DNA of 9,167 nucleotides from contig JAHFCS010000058.1 of assembly GCA_023249395.1 (NCBI GenBank), positions 1-9,167 on the forward strand, written 5' to 3'. Within the stretch, counting starts at the first letter, position 1. Each line of letters begins with the position of its first letter. A program made the translations under genes and the position numbers. This document shows positions 1 through 7,388 of this stretch, piece by piece. The notes under the pieces were generated by a model, which was not told where the DNA came from, did not search any database, and worked only from the letters and a program-made list of their open reading frames with translations. Source of the DNA: Gemmatimonadota bacterium. GTDB lineage: Bacteria; Gemmatimonadota; Gemmatimonadetes; Gemmatimonadales; Gemmatimonadaceae.

Positions 1-929
1 ATCGCCGCCGCAGGCGCCGTGAGTCCGCTCTTCGATTCGCTGGCCAGTCGTCCCGTTGCGAAAAGTCCACCGACGAGAGTCCCGCTCGCGTTGGGGATCG
101 AGGCGATGATGCGAACCTGTCGCGTTGCGGGATCGGCCATCGGATTTATCCGCGTCACATGTCCAATGAACGTGCGGCCGGGATAACCGTTGGCGGTGAA
201 GGTCACCGGGACTCCGATGCGGACCGCGGAAAGCTGGTCCGCGGGGACCGACGCCTCGAGGCGCATGCTCGATGGATCGACAACCGTGAACATCGCGGCG
301 CCCGGCTGCACCACGTCTCCGGCTGAAACAGGCCGATCACTCACCACGCCAGGTATCGGAGCAAGGATTCTCGTGTTGCCGAGCTGCTTCTCCGCGTTCG
401 CGAGTCTCGACCTTGCATCGGCTAAGGCTGCATCCGCGGCAATCGATGAGCGGCGCGCCTGCTCCATGTCACGCTCGGCGATCGCACCAGCCGCGAAAAG
501 CTTCTGGCTGCGCGCAAGCTCGTGGGTTGCGATGTCGGCGCTGCTGCTCGCCGACGCGACCGCTGCTCGTGCGGAGAGAAACGCATCCTGAAGTCCCGAA
601 GCGTCGATGCGCGCGAGCAGCTGGCCTGCGCCGACTCGTTGCCCCTGATCGGCGTACGTCTGGAGCACACTGCCCCCAACCTGCGCGCGAACGGTTGCAT
701 CGCGCTCCGCCGTCAGCGAGCCTGAGAGGGTTGGACCGCTCATCACCTGACCCGCCGTGACGATCGTGATGTTTTCGGTGCCGATCGTCATCGCTGACGC
801 TTTTGCATTCGCCGCGTCTGCCTCGGACGTGCCACGCTTGCAGGCGCCAAGTGCCAGCAGTGTCGAAGCGGTTACGAGAGCTACCAGGTGTTTGACTGGC
901 ACGTTTTTGCGACTGTGTATGAGTCTCAT
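1..929 (-). CDS. RND efflux periplasmic adaptor (membrane fusion protein), lipoprotein, C-terminus cut by window edge
   Basis: This protein would bridge an inner-membrane RND pump and the TolC-type channel encoded just upstream. 309 residues are visible, starting at the ATG at 929. The N-terminus is a lipoprotein signal with a positive start, a hydrophobic core and lipobox LGAC, with Cys30 as the predicted lipidated residue and Lys31 after it. Residues 65-109 form the first half of a lipoyl/barrel-sandwich domain (GSLTAERDATVRAQVGGSV, then GQRV..GQLLARID). Residues 113-183 are a short Ala-rich helical hairpin. Residues 187-215 are the second lipoyl half (RILAPIPGVVSDRPVSAGD). A beta-barrel segment follows (TFIGHVTRINPMADPATRQV). 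Family members are commonly near 370-400 residues, so the membrane-proximal end is probably missing. Only 3 bases separate it from the TolC-family stop, so it is cotranscribed. The ribosome site is weak. The substrate cannot be told from the sequence. Confidence 0.93.
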   Translation of the reverse strand, partial: MRLIHSRKNVPVKHLVALVTASTLLALGACKRGTSEADAANAKASAMTIGTENITIVTAGQVMSGPTLSGSLTAERDATVRAQVGGSVLQTYADQGQRVGAGQLLARIDASGLQDAFLSARAAVASASSSADIATHELARSQKLFAAGAIAERDMEQARRSSIAADAALADARSRLANAEKQLGNTRILAPIPGVVSDRPVSAGDVVQPGAAMFTVVDPSSMRLEASVPADQLSAVRIGVPVTFTANGYPGRTFIGHVTRINPMADPATRQVRIIASIPNASGTLVGGLFATGRLASESKSGLTAPAAA

Positions 930-932
930 GAA

Positions 933-2603
933 TTAAAGTCCAGGTGGAATCTGCTGATTCGCCAGCGTGCCCGATTGCGTCTGTCCCTGTTGCTGCTGCT
1001 GGCTCGGCTGCGGCTGCGAGTACTGCTGCGTTGACTGCTGCTGCGTCTGCTGCGACTGCTGTGACGAGAACGTTGAGGTGGCGCTCTGCAACGGAAGATT
1101 TGGAAGCAGCGCGAGCTTCACGCGAGCCACCTGAAGGTTGCGCGCGGCGAGGGCGCTGTTGACAGTCGCTTGTTCCATCAGGATCCTCGAGTCGTTTAGC
1201 TCGAGCTGCGTCGATATTCCCTCACTATACCGGACCTCGGCGATCGAGTACGCGCGGGATGCCTGCTCCGTTGTTCCGCGACTCGCTTCCCACGATGCTG
1301 CCGCCTCGTTGAGTGCGTTGAGCGCCACCTGCGCATCGAGCGCGGCGAACTCTCTCACCTGCTGAAGCCGGGCGCGGGATTCAGCGAGGTTTGCCTGCGC
1401 CACCACCTCGTCCCCGCGAATCCGGCCGCCGGTGAAGATCGGAAACTGCGTGGCGATCCCAATCGTCCAGTTGGCGCGGAACTCGCTCGATGTCGGAAGC
1501 CCACTGGGCGGATACGCGACGGCGCCGTATTGCGAGGTAAGGCTCAAGGTCGGCATGCGCTGCGACCGCGCGATACGAAGCTGATTCTGCTGCACGCTTA
1601 CCGCTTCCGACGCCTGGCGAACGCTGGCCCGATGCGAGCTGACCGTGTCGGGCGCCGAGTAGTCGGATATGGTCAGACCGGCGAGATGAATCCCGGCGGG
1701 AAGTGTCGCAGCGTCGTCGATCGCGGTGGTGAGCGACAGCGATTGATTGAGCGGAATGTTGAGGAGTTGCCTGAGCCTGAGATATGCGACGGCGCGATCG
1801 CTCCGGCGCTGGATCAGGAGCGGCCGCTGGTTGTCGCGGGTCACCTGTGCGCGCAGCAGCTCGAACTCGGAGATGTTGCCGACGTTCTTCGCCAGCTGCG
1901 TCTGCTTGAGGACATTCTCGGTCTGCGTGTAGGAGGCCTCGGTGATCGCAACCAGCCGGTCGGCGAGCGCGGCGTCATAGTAAGCCTGAGTGACGTCGAG
2001 AATTATCTGCGCGCGCTGGGCCGTCAGCTCGATCTCAGCGGAGCGGCGGCCGGCGTTGGCAGCCGCTGTCTGCGCACCCACCCTGCCGCCGCTGAAGAGA
2101 CTCTGCGAAACGGAAATGCCGAAGTTCCAGGCATTGGCCTGGCCGAATGGCAGGCTCTTCAACGACGCAAAGGGATTGTTTCCCGACGCACAGCGCGCCG
2201 CGAGGTCGAGGCCGGCGAGCCGGTCGGCCACCGAGGCGCTCGCGTCCGCGAGATACGCATCACATGGCGGGGCGGGTGCCTTCGAGGTTGTCGTGTCGGT
2301 GGTGGTCGAGCCGCCGAAGCCCGAGTATTGCGACTTGAGCGTCCGCGTGTAGCTGCCCGATCCGAAGATCTGCGGCAGATACTGACTCCTCGCCTGCATC
2401 TGCTGTCCCTCACCGCGCTGTACTCCTGCGCGCGCGATGCGAACGGCTTCGCTCTGCGATTCGCCCATGCGCACTGCGTCCTCGAGGGAAAGTGGAGTGC
2501 CCTGAGCGGAAAGACGCAACGCGCCTGTGAGGCACGCGAAGGCGGTAAGTGTGATGGCACGCGTGGCCCGTTGCCCGCTGCGCGGGCGTACGACTGCAGA
2601 CAT
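933..2603 (-). CDS. TolC-family outer membrane efflux channel with Gln-rich C-terminal tail
   Basis: Outer-membrane factor expected to form a trimeric channel-tunnel that docks with the adaptor encoded next. A signal peptide ends near residue 34 (RLSA|Q). Two outer-membrane-efflux repeats follow, at about residues 38-285 and 320-500. Each has the beta-strand plus long-helix pattern, e.g. SQSLFSGGRVGAQTAAANA in the first and FPIFTGGRIRGDEVVAQANL in the second, followed by helices with the YYDAALADR and RYSEGISTQLEL signatures. Residues about 90-155 carry a loop insertion with two cysteines (C114, C138). The last 40 residues are a Gln/Ser tail. I chose the ATG at 2603 because AGAG lies 6 bases before it and overlaps the stop of the upstream repressor. 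A TTG at 2609 would add two residues. At 556 residues it is somewhat longer than typical, owing to the loop and tail. Confidence 0.95.
   Translation of the reverse strand: MSAVVRPRSGQRATRAITLTAFACLTGALRLSAQGTPLSLEDAVRMGESQSEAVRIARAGVQRGEGQQMQARSQYLPQIFGSGSYTRTLKSQYSGFGGSTTTDTTTSKAPAPPCDAYLADASASVADRLAGLDLAARCASGNNPFASLKSLPFGQANAWNFGISVSQSLFSGGRVGAQTAAANAGRRSAEIELTAQRAQIILDVTQAYYDAALADRLVAITEASYTQTENVLKQTQLAKNVGNISEFELLRAQVTRDNQRPLLIQRRSDRAVAYLRLRQLLNIPLNQSLSLTTAIDDAATLPAGIHLAGLTISDYSAPDTVSSHRASVRQASEAVSVQQNQLRIARSQRMPTLSLTSQYGAVAYPPSGLPTSSEFRANWTIGIATQFPIFTGGRIRGDEVVAQANLAESRARLQQVREFAALDAQVALNALNEAAASWEASRGTTEQASRAYSIAEVRYSEGISTQLELNDSRILMEQATVNSALAARNLQVARVKLALLPNLPLQSATSTFSSQQSQQTQQQSTQQYSQPQPSQQQQQGQTQSGTLANQQIPPGL
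975..1061 (-). repeat. CAG/CAA-rich stretch encoding a polyglutamine-like tail
   Basis: This part of the TolC-family gene encodes 29 residues (515-543) of which 18 are Gln, mixed with Ser, Thr and Pro and including a run of five Gln. On the plus strand it shows as repeated CTG and TGCTG triplets. It lies after the last helix of the channel fold, so it is probably a disordered periplasmic extension. Imperfect triplet repeats of this kind can change length by slippage without breaking the frame. Confidence 0.8.
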
Positions 2604-2611
2604 GGTCAACT

Positions 2612-3241
2612 CTACGAGGAAATGGTGGGTTTGTGTTTCTTGCTCGTCGGTCCGGAATCAGTGTTTTTCGCACCAGCCTTGAAGCCGATCGCGGTGAGCA
2701 GAAGCCGGGAGTAAAGTCGGGGCGCCCTGGATGCCGCGGGATAGAGCTGGGGCATCATCTCGCGGCCCATTGCATCGTGAAAGACGGCGCCCATCAACAT
2801 CGTTGCGGCGGCGGCCACATCGAAGTCAGCGTCGGCAAGTCCGTTCGACTTGAGCTTTCGCAGGTAAGTCGCGAGGTCGGCCGAAGCGCGTGTCGGAGTG
2901 CTCACCGCGGTGGAGATCATCTCGGGGCGCTCCTCTATCTCGCTCATGCATTTGCGGATGATCGACCGTCTCGAATGAAGCCGCTCGATCAGCGCGCTGA
3001 CCCATTCAGCCAGCTCATGCTCCGGATCAACCGGAGCCAGGGGAAGAACAATCGCCGACAGGCCTTCGGCGGAGCTGGCGATCGCTTCCTGAAGGAGCGC
3101 TTCCTTCGAGCCGAAGTAGCGGAAGAGGGTGACTTCATTGACACCCGCAGCTTCGGCGATGCGACGGGTTGTGGACCCGCGGAAGCCGTGCTGCGAAAAC
3201 ACGGCAGCGGCGGCGTTGAGGAGCTCGGTTCTAGTATCCAT
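2612..3241 (-). CDS. TetR/AcrR-family transcriptional repressor of the efflux operon
   Basis: DNA-binding regulator, 209 residues from the ATG at 3241. Residues 1-47 are a textbook TetR N-terminal domain: helix 1 (TELLNAAAAVFSQHGF), then the helix-turn-helix TTRRIAEAAGVNEVTLFRYF at 24-43, followed by the common GSKEALLQ. The remainder is an Ala/Leu-rich helical ligand-binding and dimerisation domain with no recognisable ligand signature. A GTG at 3271 would extend the frame by 10 residues, but the conserved fold begins right after the ATG. Neither start has a clear Shine-Dalgarno sequence. The stop overlaps the ribosome site of the TolC-family gene 8 bases on, so repressor and efflux genes form one transcript. 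By analogy with AcrR-type systems it probably represses its own operon and releases DNA on binding a pump substrate. That role is inferred. Confidence 0.93.
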   Translation of the reverse strand: MDTRTELLNAAAAVFSQHGFRGSTTRRIAEAAGVNEVTLFRYFGSKEALLQEAIASSAEGLSAIVLPLAPVDPEHELAEWVSALIERLHSRRSIIRKCMSEIEERPEMISTAVSTPTRASADLATYLRKLKSNGLADADFDVAAAATMLMGAVFHDAMGREMMPQLYPAASRAPRLYSRLLLTAIGFKAGAKNTDSGPTSKKHKPTISS

Positions 3242-3273
3242 GGCGGCGGAAACTAAAAGCCGGCCAGCCACGA

Positions 3274-3295
3274 TGCAAGTATCTACTTACTTACA
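3274..3295. promoter_or_regulatory. Candidate TetR-type operator
   Basis: Half-sites TGCAAGTA (3274-3281) and TACTTACA (3288-3295) face each other across 6 bases and match at 7 of 8 positions. A tighter dyad with perfect 5-bp arms, AAGTA-TC-TACTT (3277-3288), lies inside. The site is 33 bases upstream of the repressor ATG and between it and the upstream gene, as expected for autoregulation. A weak minus-strand -10-like GATACT overlaps it. Binding is inferred, not shown. Confidence 0.5.
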
Positions 3296-3300
3296 GCAAA

Positions 3301-3321
3301 TGTTTCCACGAAGTTGTAACA
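3301..3321. promoter_or_regulatory. Second imperfect dyad upstream of the TetR gene
   Basis: TGTTTCCAC and GTTGTAACA flank a GAA centre and match in inverted orientation at 7 of 9 positions. It lies 5 bases from the first dyad. It could be a second operator, a site for another regulator, or chance. The minus strand of the right arm includes TTACAA, which could serve as a poor -35. Confidence 0.28.
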
Positions 3322-3334
3322 CCTGGACGCTATC

Positions 3335-4675
3335 TCAGCGCTTGAGAGGCGCTCCGGGCGGCGGATTCTTCGGTAATACAGGCAGGTTTGGAACTCCCGG
3401 CGGCTGCTCGGCCGCTGCCTTCTTCCATACCAGTGCAGCCTCGCTCCCCGGGGGTCCGCGGTAAAGAAAGCGAAAGCTCAGCAGCTGCTGCGTCTGCCGG
3501 AATTCAGTCGGGTGCTCATTCGGCGTATCCGGCATCAGGGGCTGAACTGATTTTATCTCGTCGAACAGTGCAATATTGGGCAGGATCTCACGGTAGGTCG
3601 TCGTCACCTTCATCCCGAGTACCGCTGGCTTGATGGCTCCGCCTTTCGTCAGGCGAAACTCGGCCCGGCGAATGATGTATGTGGCACTGTCGATGTAGAT
3701 GGAGCCCTCGACATCGGGGGCCTTGATGTCGGGCCGCGGAGCGAAGTCGATACGGTGAGCCGGAGGACCGTACTCGTCCGTTGTCCCAGAATACTTGAAG
3801 CAATGCGCCACGAGGAACCGCGTGTCGGCGAGATCGGTGAGCGTCGGCAGTCGCATCACTCGCACGTCACCGAACAACTTATTTCGATCGCCAGATACAA
3901 CCCTCCCCTCGCGGTACCGCCAGTTGTCGTCGCTGCGGAACGTCATTGTATCGTATCTGATGCGGTGCGTGCTGTCTTTCATGTCGTACGTGTCGTGCGC
4001 CTGTGCGAGCTTGTACTCGAACGGATAGGTGCGCCTCAGCAGCCGCTCACGCTCGGCGTTCTTGCGCGCTTCGCCAAGGACCGTCGTGAGATCAGGGTCA
4101 CCGACATAGCCGTTCTCTTCGGGCACGATGCACTGTCGTGGCGGTGCGCTGATCTGCACCGACTCGAGCAGCGACGGCACCTTCACAAGCGTGAACACCG
4201 GATCGGCGTTGGCTGCTGAAAGCCGCAGCGTGGTATCGACAGGGACGTAGCCGATCTGTCGCACGCGGATTCTGTATTTCCCGGGTGGGACCAGATAGTA
4301 GCTGAAGGTCCCGGTCTCGTCGGTAAACCGTTCGCGGCCGATCTCATCGATTGTGACCGTGCTGTATGGAAGAGGCGAGCCGGTGGCTTCCGCTCTGACC
4401 GAACCGGAGAGCGTGAAGGACCCTTCGACGCCGGCCGCCGGAGTGACGACCTGAGCCTCGAGAATTCGAGTCTGGAGCGCCAGCGGAAGGCAAACGGCGA
4501 GGACGAGCCTTTTGTTCGGGAGATGAAGCCGGATAGGTATCGTAGGCCCTGTGTCAATCGAAGTTCGTGATCCTCGCGGCCGAAGGAAGGCCGCACCCAA
4601 GTATTGGGTTGAAGCACTAAGTACGCCAGAACAACTGTCAGAATCTGGTAAGAGCGCACAACAGCCGGGAACCAC
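3335..4675 (-). CDS. Secreted protein with carboxypeptidase-regulatory-like (CarboxypepD_reg) domain; start uncertain
   Basis: Envelope protein of unknown function. The hydrophobic export signal (NKRLVLAVCLPLALQ) ends near ILEA|Q. A roughly 75-residue beta-sandwich of the CarboxypepD_reg type follows: SGSVRAEATGSPLPYSTVTI, then TDETGTFSYYLVPPGKYRIRVRQIGY. The C-terminal 270 residues contain GSIYIDSATYIIRRAEFRL, which resembles the beta-strands of LolA-like outer-membrane lipoprotein sorting folds; that match is tentative. There is no TonB-dependent barrel, so it is not a SusC-like transporter. The end is Pro-rich (PKNPPPGAPLKR). The start is problematic. The GTG at 4675 has GGAGG 10 bases upstream, but it puts about 50 residues before the signal core. 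TTG codons at 4723 and 4600 are alternatives, and no ATG, GTG or TTG lies next to the signal. It is divergent from the DUF5916 gene. Confidence 0.8.
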   Translation of the reverse strand: MVPGCCALLPDSDSCSGVLSASTQYLGAAFLRPRGSRTSIDTGPTIPIRLHLPNKRLVLAVCLPLALQTRILEAQVVTPAAGVEGSFTLSGSVRAEATGSPLPYSTVTIDEIGRERFTDETGTFSYYLVPPGKYRIRVRQIGYVPVDTTLRLSAANADPVFTLVKVPSLLESVQISAPPRQCIVPEENGYVGDPDLTTVLGEARKNAERERLLRRTYPFEYKLAQAHDTYDMKDSTHRIRYDTMTFRSDDNWRYREGRVVSGDRNKLFGDVRVMRLPTLTDLADTRFLVAHCFKYSGTTDEYGPPAHRIDFAPRPDIKAPDVEGSIYIDSATYIIRRAEFRLTKGGAIKPAVLGMKVTTTYREILPNIALFDEIKSVQPLMPDTPNEHPTEFRQTQQLLSFRFLYRGPPGSEAALVWKKAAAEQPPGVPNLPVLPKNPPPGAPLKR

Positions 4676-4696
4676 AACGGCACCGCCTCCGGAATG

Positions 4697-4723
4697 ATTA
4701 CAAAACCCGAACAATGGAATCAA
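4697..4723 (-). promoter_or_regulatory. Possible promoter for the CarboxypepD-domain gene
   Basis: On the minus strand TTGATT (4723-4718) and TGTAAT (4702-4697) resemble -35 and -10 boxes, with a short 15-base spacer. Transcription would begin near 4690, just before the GGAGG at 4690-4686. The spacing is poor, so this is a weak call. Confidence 0.25.
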
Positions 4724-4755
4724 AACCCTAAGTCTGACGCCGCTGTCTCACTCCA

Positions 4756-4786
4756 TTGTCACGGGTACCGGGTACCGGGTCGTTAA
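4756..4786 (+). promoter_or_regulatory. Possible promoter for the DUF5916 gene, with the heptad repeat as spacer
   Basis: TTGTCA at 4756-4761 matches a -35 box at 5 of 6 positions. CGTTAA at 4781-4786 is a poor -10, with a 19-base spacer made almost entirely of the 7-bp repeat. Transcription would begin about 12 bases before the ATG at 4806. The -10 match is weak. Confidence 0.22.
4761..4780. repeat. 7-bp tandem repeat, about 2.9 copies of TACCGGG
   Basis: Two full units (4766-4772, 4773-4779) follow a partial ACGGG unit. The period is exactly 7 and each junction makes a GGTACC palindrome. It lies in the divergent intergenic region, 26 bases before the DUF5916 start. A related array lies just past the end of the same gene. 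Confidence 0.85.
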
Positions 4787-4805
4787 GTCCACCGCGAGCT
4801 CCTTC

Positions 4806-7388
4806 ATGAAAAAGTCGATCGTCATCTCGCTGTTGTTCTGCGCCACACCACTATTCGCGCAGAGCTCCACCAATGTCGCCAGCAATTCGGCACTTCAGGC
4901 GGCGCTCACCGCCAATCCGGCCGCGTCAACGGCAAGCGCGACGGTAGCAATGTCAACGCGGGCAGTATCGCCGCCGGTGCTCGACGGTAAGACTGACGAC
5001 CCCGTGTGGAACACCGCGCAGGTGATCGACAAGTTCCTCCAATACGAGCCGAAGACAGGAGTCGAGACTCGCTTCAAGACGCAGGTTCGCGTGATGCACG
5101 ACGACAACTATCTCTACGTGCTGGCGCGGATGTTCGACCCCGCGCCCGACAGCATCATCTCGCTGCTCAGCAGGCGTGATGTGCGCACGCAGTCGGAACA
5201 GCTCAAGCTGGTGATCGATTCATACCACGACCGGCGCACGGGATATGAGTTCATCGTCAATCCCGCCGGCGTAAAGCGCGACTTCTACGTGTTCAACGAC
5301 AACGACGAAGATCCGAGCTGGGATGCCGTATGGGACGTCGCGACCGCCGTTGACTCACTCGGCTGGATTGCCGAATTCCGGATTCCATTCAGCCAGCTTC
5401 GTTTCCCGAACAATCCGGAGCACACCTTCGGCTTCATGATCGTGCGCGACGTTGCGAGAACGGCCGAGCGTATCAGCTGGCCGCTGTATTATCGCGACAA
5501 GCAGGGCTACATCTCGCAATCTGGCGAGCTTGCCGGCATCAGCGGCATCGGGCAGCCAAGCCGTCTGGAGCTGACGCCGTACGTCGTGACGAAGAATGAG
5601 ACCCGGCCATCCGGCAGCTCCTACAATCACCCGCAGTCGTTCGCCGGGGGCGCCGATCTCAAGTACGGGCTCTCATCGAATCTCACTCTCAACGCAACCA
5701 TTAACCCCGATTTCGGCCAGGTGGAGGCTGATCCCGCCGTGTTGAACCTGTCGGCTTTCGAGCAGTTCTTCGACGAGCGGCGGCCCTTCTTTTTGGAAGG
5801 ATCGGGGATCTTTTCGTTCAAGACCAACTGCGGGGACATCGACAGCGGCTGCACCGGTCTGTTCTATTCGCGGCGCATCGGCAGATCGCCGCAGCTCGGC
5901 GGACTTTATGGCGACCAGAACAGCGCCACCAACACGACCATCCTCGGCGCCGCGAAAGTCACCGGTCGCGTTGGAAAGGGAACATCCATCGGCCTCCTCG
6001 ACGCGGTCACACAGCGCGAGATCGGCCCGCAGTCACGCACCATCGAGCCGCAAACCAACTACTCGGTTGCGCGGGTGCAGCAGTCGAGCAGCGACGGCCA
6101 GACTGACTTCGGCGCAATGATCACGGGCGTCAACCGCAGCCTCGATTCGAATACCGACAGCTATCTTCGCCGGGCTGCGTATAGCGGCGGTCTCGACCTG
6201 CGCCATCGCTTTCTCGATAAGCGCTTCGAGCTCGCGGCGAATCTTTCAGGTAGCCTCGTAAACGGAACTGCGGATGCGATCGCCGGCACACAGCGCGACG
6301 GCGTGCACCGCTACCAGCGGCCGGACGACGATCTCGAGTTCGATCCAACGCGCACTTCACTCAGGGGAGACGCAGAGCGTCTGACGCTGAGCAAATTCGG
6401 CGGCGGAGTGACGCGTTTCCAGAGCGTTCTCCAGCGCTTCTCTCCCGGCTTCGAGACGAACGACCTCGGTTTCCAGTCGCGAGCAGACGAGATGATGTTC
6501 AGGAACTGGTTCGCGCTGCAATACACCAAGCCGACCAAGATCTACACGCGCGCATTCCTGAACTTCAACACGATGCAGAAGTGGACGGCGGAAGGTCTGC
6601 CCACGACGGTGGGATTGAACACGAACTGGCACGTGCAGTTCCCCAATTGGTTCTGGGGTCACATCGGCGCGAACGTCAATGATTTCACGAACGTTTACAA
6701 CGATCGCGAGGCTCGGGGCGGGCCAGCGGTTCGCAAATCAATGGAATACGAGGGCTGGACCGGAATCGAGAGCGACAGCCGAAAGCCGTGGTACCTGAAT
6801 ACGTTTGCCGGCGGGTGGAGAGGCAGTGACGGCAACTCGCACGGGTATTGGCTGAATCCAGGCGCGCAGTTCAGGCTCTCGAGCCGTTTCAGCGCATCGC
6901 TCAGCTTCAACTACAGCCACGACATCAACGACAAGCAGTGGCGGGCCAACTTCGGGACTGTGGGCAGTGACACTGCTCATTACACGTTCGCGCGTCTCGA
7001 TCAGACGACGGTGGACCTCTCGACGCGGCTTAACTTCACGATGACACCGAATCTCTCGCTGCAGTTCTACGGTCAGCCCTTTACGTCGAGCGGCGCATAC
7101 TCGAACTGGCGCGAGTTGAACGACCCGCGCGCTGCGAACTACGCCGATCGGTTCAAGCCATTCAGCGGCGATCCTGGTGGTTTCAGCTTCAAGGAATTCC
7201 ATTCCAACACGGTTCTGCGTTGGGAATACAGTCCGGGCTCGACGCTCTTCCTGGTGTGGGCACAGGGGCGGCAGGATTCCGGCGACAGGGTGAACGATTT
7301 CAGCTTCCGCCGCGATTTCGAGGACATCTTCAAGCAGCATCCCGATAATACGCTGCTGCTCAAGGTTTCTTACTGGATCAACCCGTAA
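4806..7388 (+). CDS. DUF5916 outer-membrane protein with N-terminal CBM9-like domain
   Basis: 860-residue exported protein; the family is typically this size and its function is not established. Signal peptide 1-19 has a Lys-Lys start, a hydrophobic core and cleavage at LFA|Q. Residues 20-52 are a low-complexity Ala/Ser/Thr linker. Residues about 53-235 form a carbohydrate-binding-family-9-like sandwich, beginning VLDGKTDDPVWNTA and including FIVNPAGVKRDFYVFND and EFRIPFSQLRF. The DUF5916 part begins near 255 and carries the hallmark stretch NPDFGQVEADPAVLNLSAFE with FFDERRPFFLEG, then a Cys pair (C342, C349). The rest alternates aromatic and polar residues, ending LLLKVSYWINP, as in an outer-membrane beta-barrel. 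Start: ATG at 4806 directly before the signal peptide; the ribosome site is weak (GAG 7 bases upstream). It is transcribed alone and convergent with the next gene. A role in binding or importing a glycan or other polymer is only a guess from the CBM9-like domain. Confidence 0.93.
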   Translation: MKKSIVISLLFCATPLFAQSSTNVASNSALQAALTANPAASTASATVAMSTRAVSPPVLDGKTDDPVWNTAQVIDKFLQYEPKTGVETRFKTQVRVMHDDNYLYVLARMFDPAPDSIISLLSRRDVRTQSEQLKLVIDSYHDRRTGYEFIVNPAGVKRDFYVFNDNDEDPSWDAVWDVATAVDSLGWIAEFRIPFSQLRFPNNPEHTFGFMIVRDVARTAERISWPLYYRDKQGYISQSGELAGISGIGQPSRLELTPYVVTKNETRPSGSSYNHPQSFAGGADLKYGLSSNLTLNATINPDFGQVEADPAVLNLSAFEQFFDERRPFFLEGSGIFSFKTNCGDIDSGCTGLFYSRRIGRSPQLGGLYGDQNSATNTTILGAAKVTGRVGKGTSIGLLDAVTQREIGPQSRTIEPQTNYSVARVQQSSSDGQTDFGAMITGVNRSLDSNTDSYLRRAAYSGGLDLRHRFLDKRFELAANLSGSLVNGTADAIAGTQRDGVHRYQRPDDDLEFDPTRTSLRGDAERLTLSKFGGGVTRFQSVLQRFSPGFETNDLGFQSRADEMMFRNWFALQYTKPTKIYTRAFLNFNTMQKWTAEGLPTTVGLNTNWHVQFPNWFWGHIGANVNDFTNVYNDREARGGPAVRKSMEYEGWTGIESDSRKPWYLNTFAGGWRGSDGNSHGYWLNPGAQFRLSSRFSASLSFNYSHDINDKQWRANFGTVGSDTAHYTFARLDQTTVDLSTRLNFTMTPNLSLQFYGQPFTSSGAYSNWRELNDPRAANYADRFKPFSGDPGGFSFKEFHSNTVLRWEYSPGSTLFLVWAQGRQDSGDRVNDFSFRRDFEDIFKQHPDNTLLLKVSYWINP

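Noticed and set aside
1530..2714. 394-codon plus-strand open frame opposite the TolC-family gene
   Set aside because: It is antisense to a gene with unmistakable family motifs; its translation is Arg/Gly-rich without any domain, as expected for a shadow frame in high-GC DNA.
2633..3256. 207-codon plus-strand open frame opposite the TetR gene
   Set aside because: The opposite strand encodes a textbook TetR helix-turn-helix; this frame has no recognisable fold and no ribosome site.
3337..3357. AGCGC/GCGCT hairpin at the end of the CarboxypepD-domain gene as a terminator
   Set aside because: Only five pairs with a 7-base loop, overlapping the stop codon and with no T-tract after it.
4183..4683. 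166-codon minus-strand frame with a hydrophobic N-terminus overlapping the start of the CarboxypepD-domain gene
   Set aside because: The hydrophobic start is tempting given the uncertain start of that gene, but the later part is a Ser/Arg-rich shadow and its GTG is only 2 bases from the GGAGG, too close for normal initiation.
6789..6796. Single GGTACC inside the DUF5916 gene, and another near 3912, as further copies of the heptad repeat
   Set aside because: Single hexamers without tandem units, expected by chance in coding sequence.
6738..7340. 200-codon minus-strand open frame inside the DUF5916 gene
   Set aside because: Arg/Val/Glu-rich shadow translation with no motif; the plus strand is the conserved coding strand.
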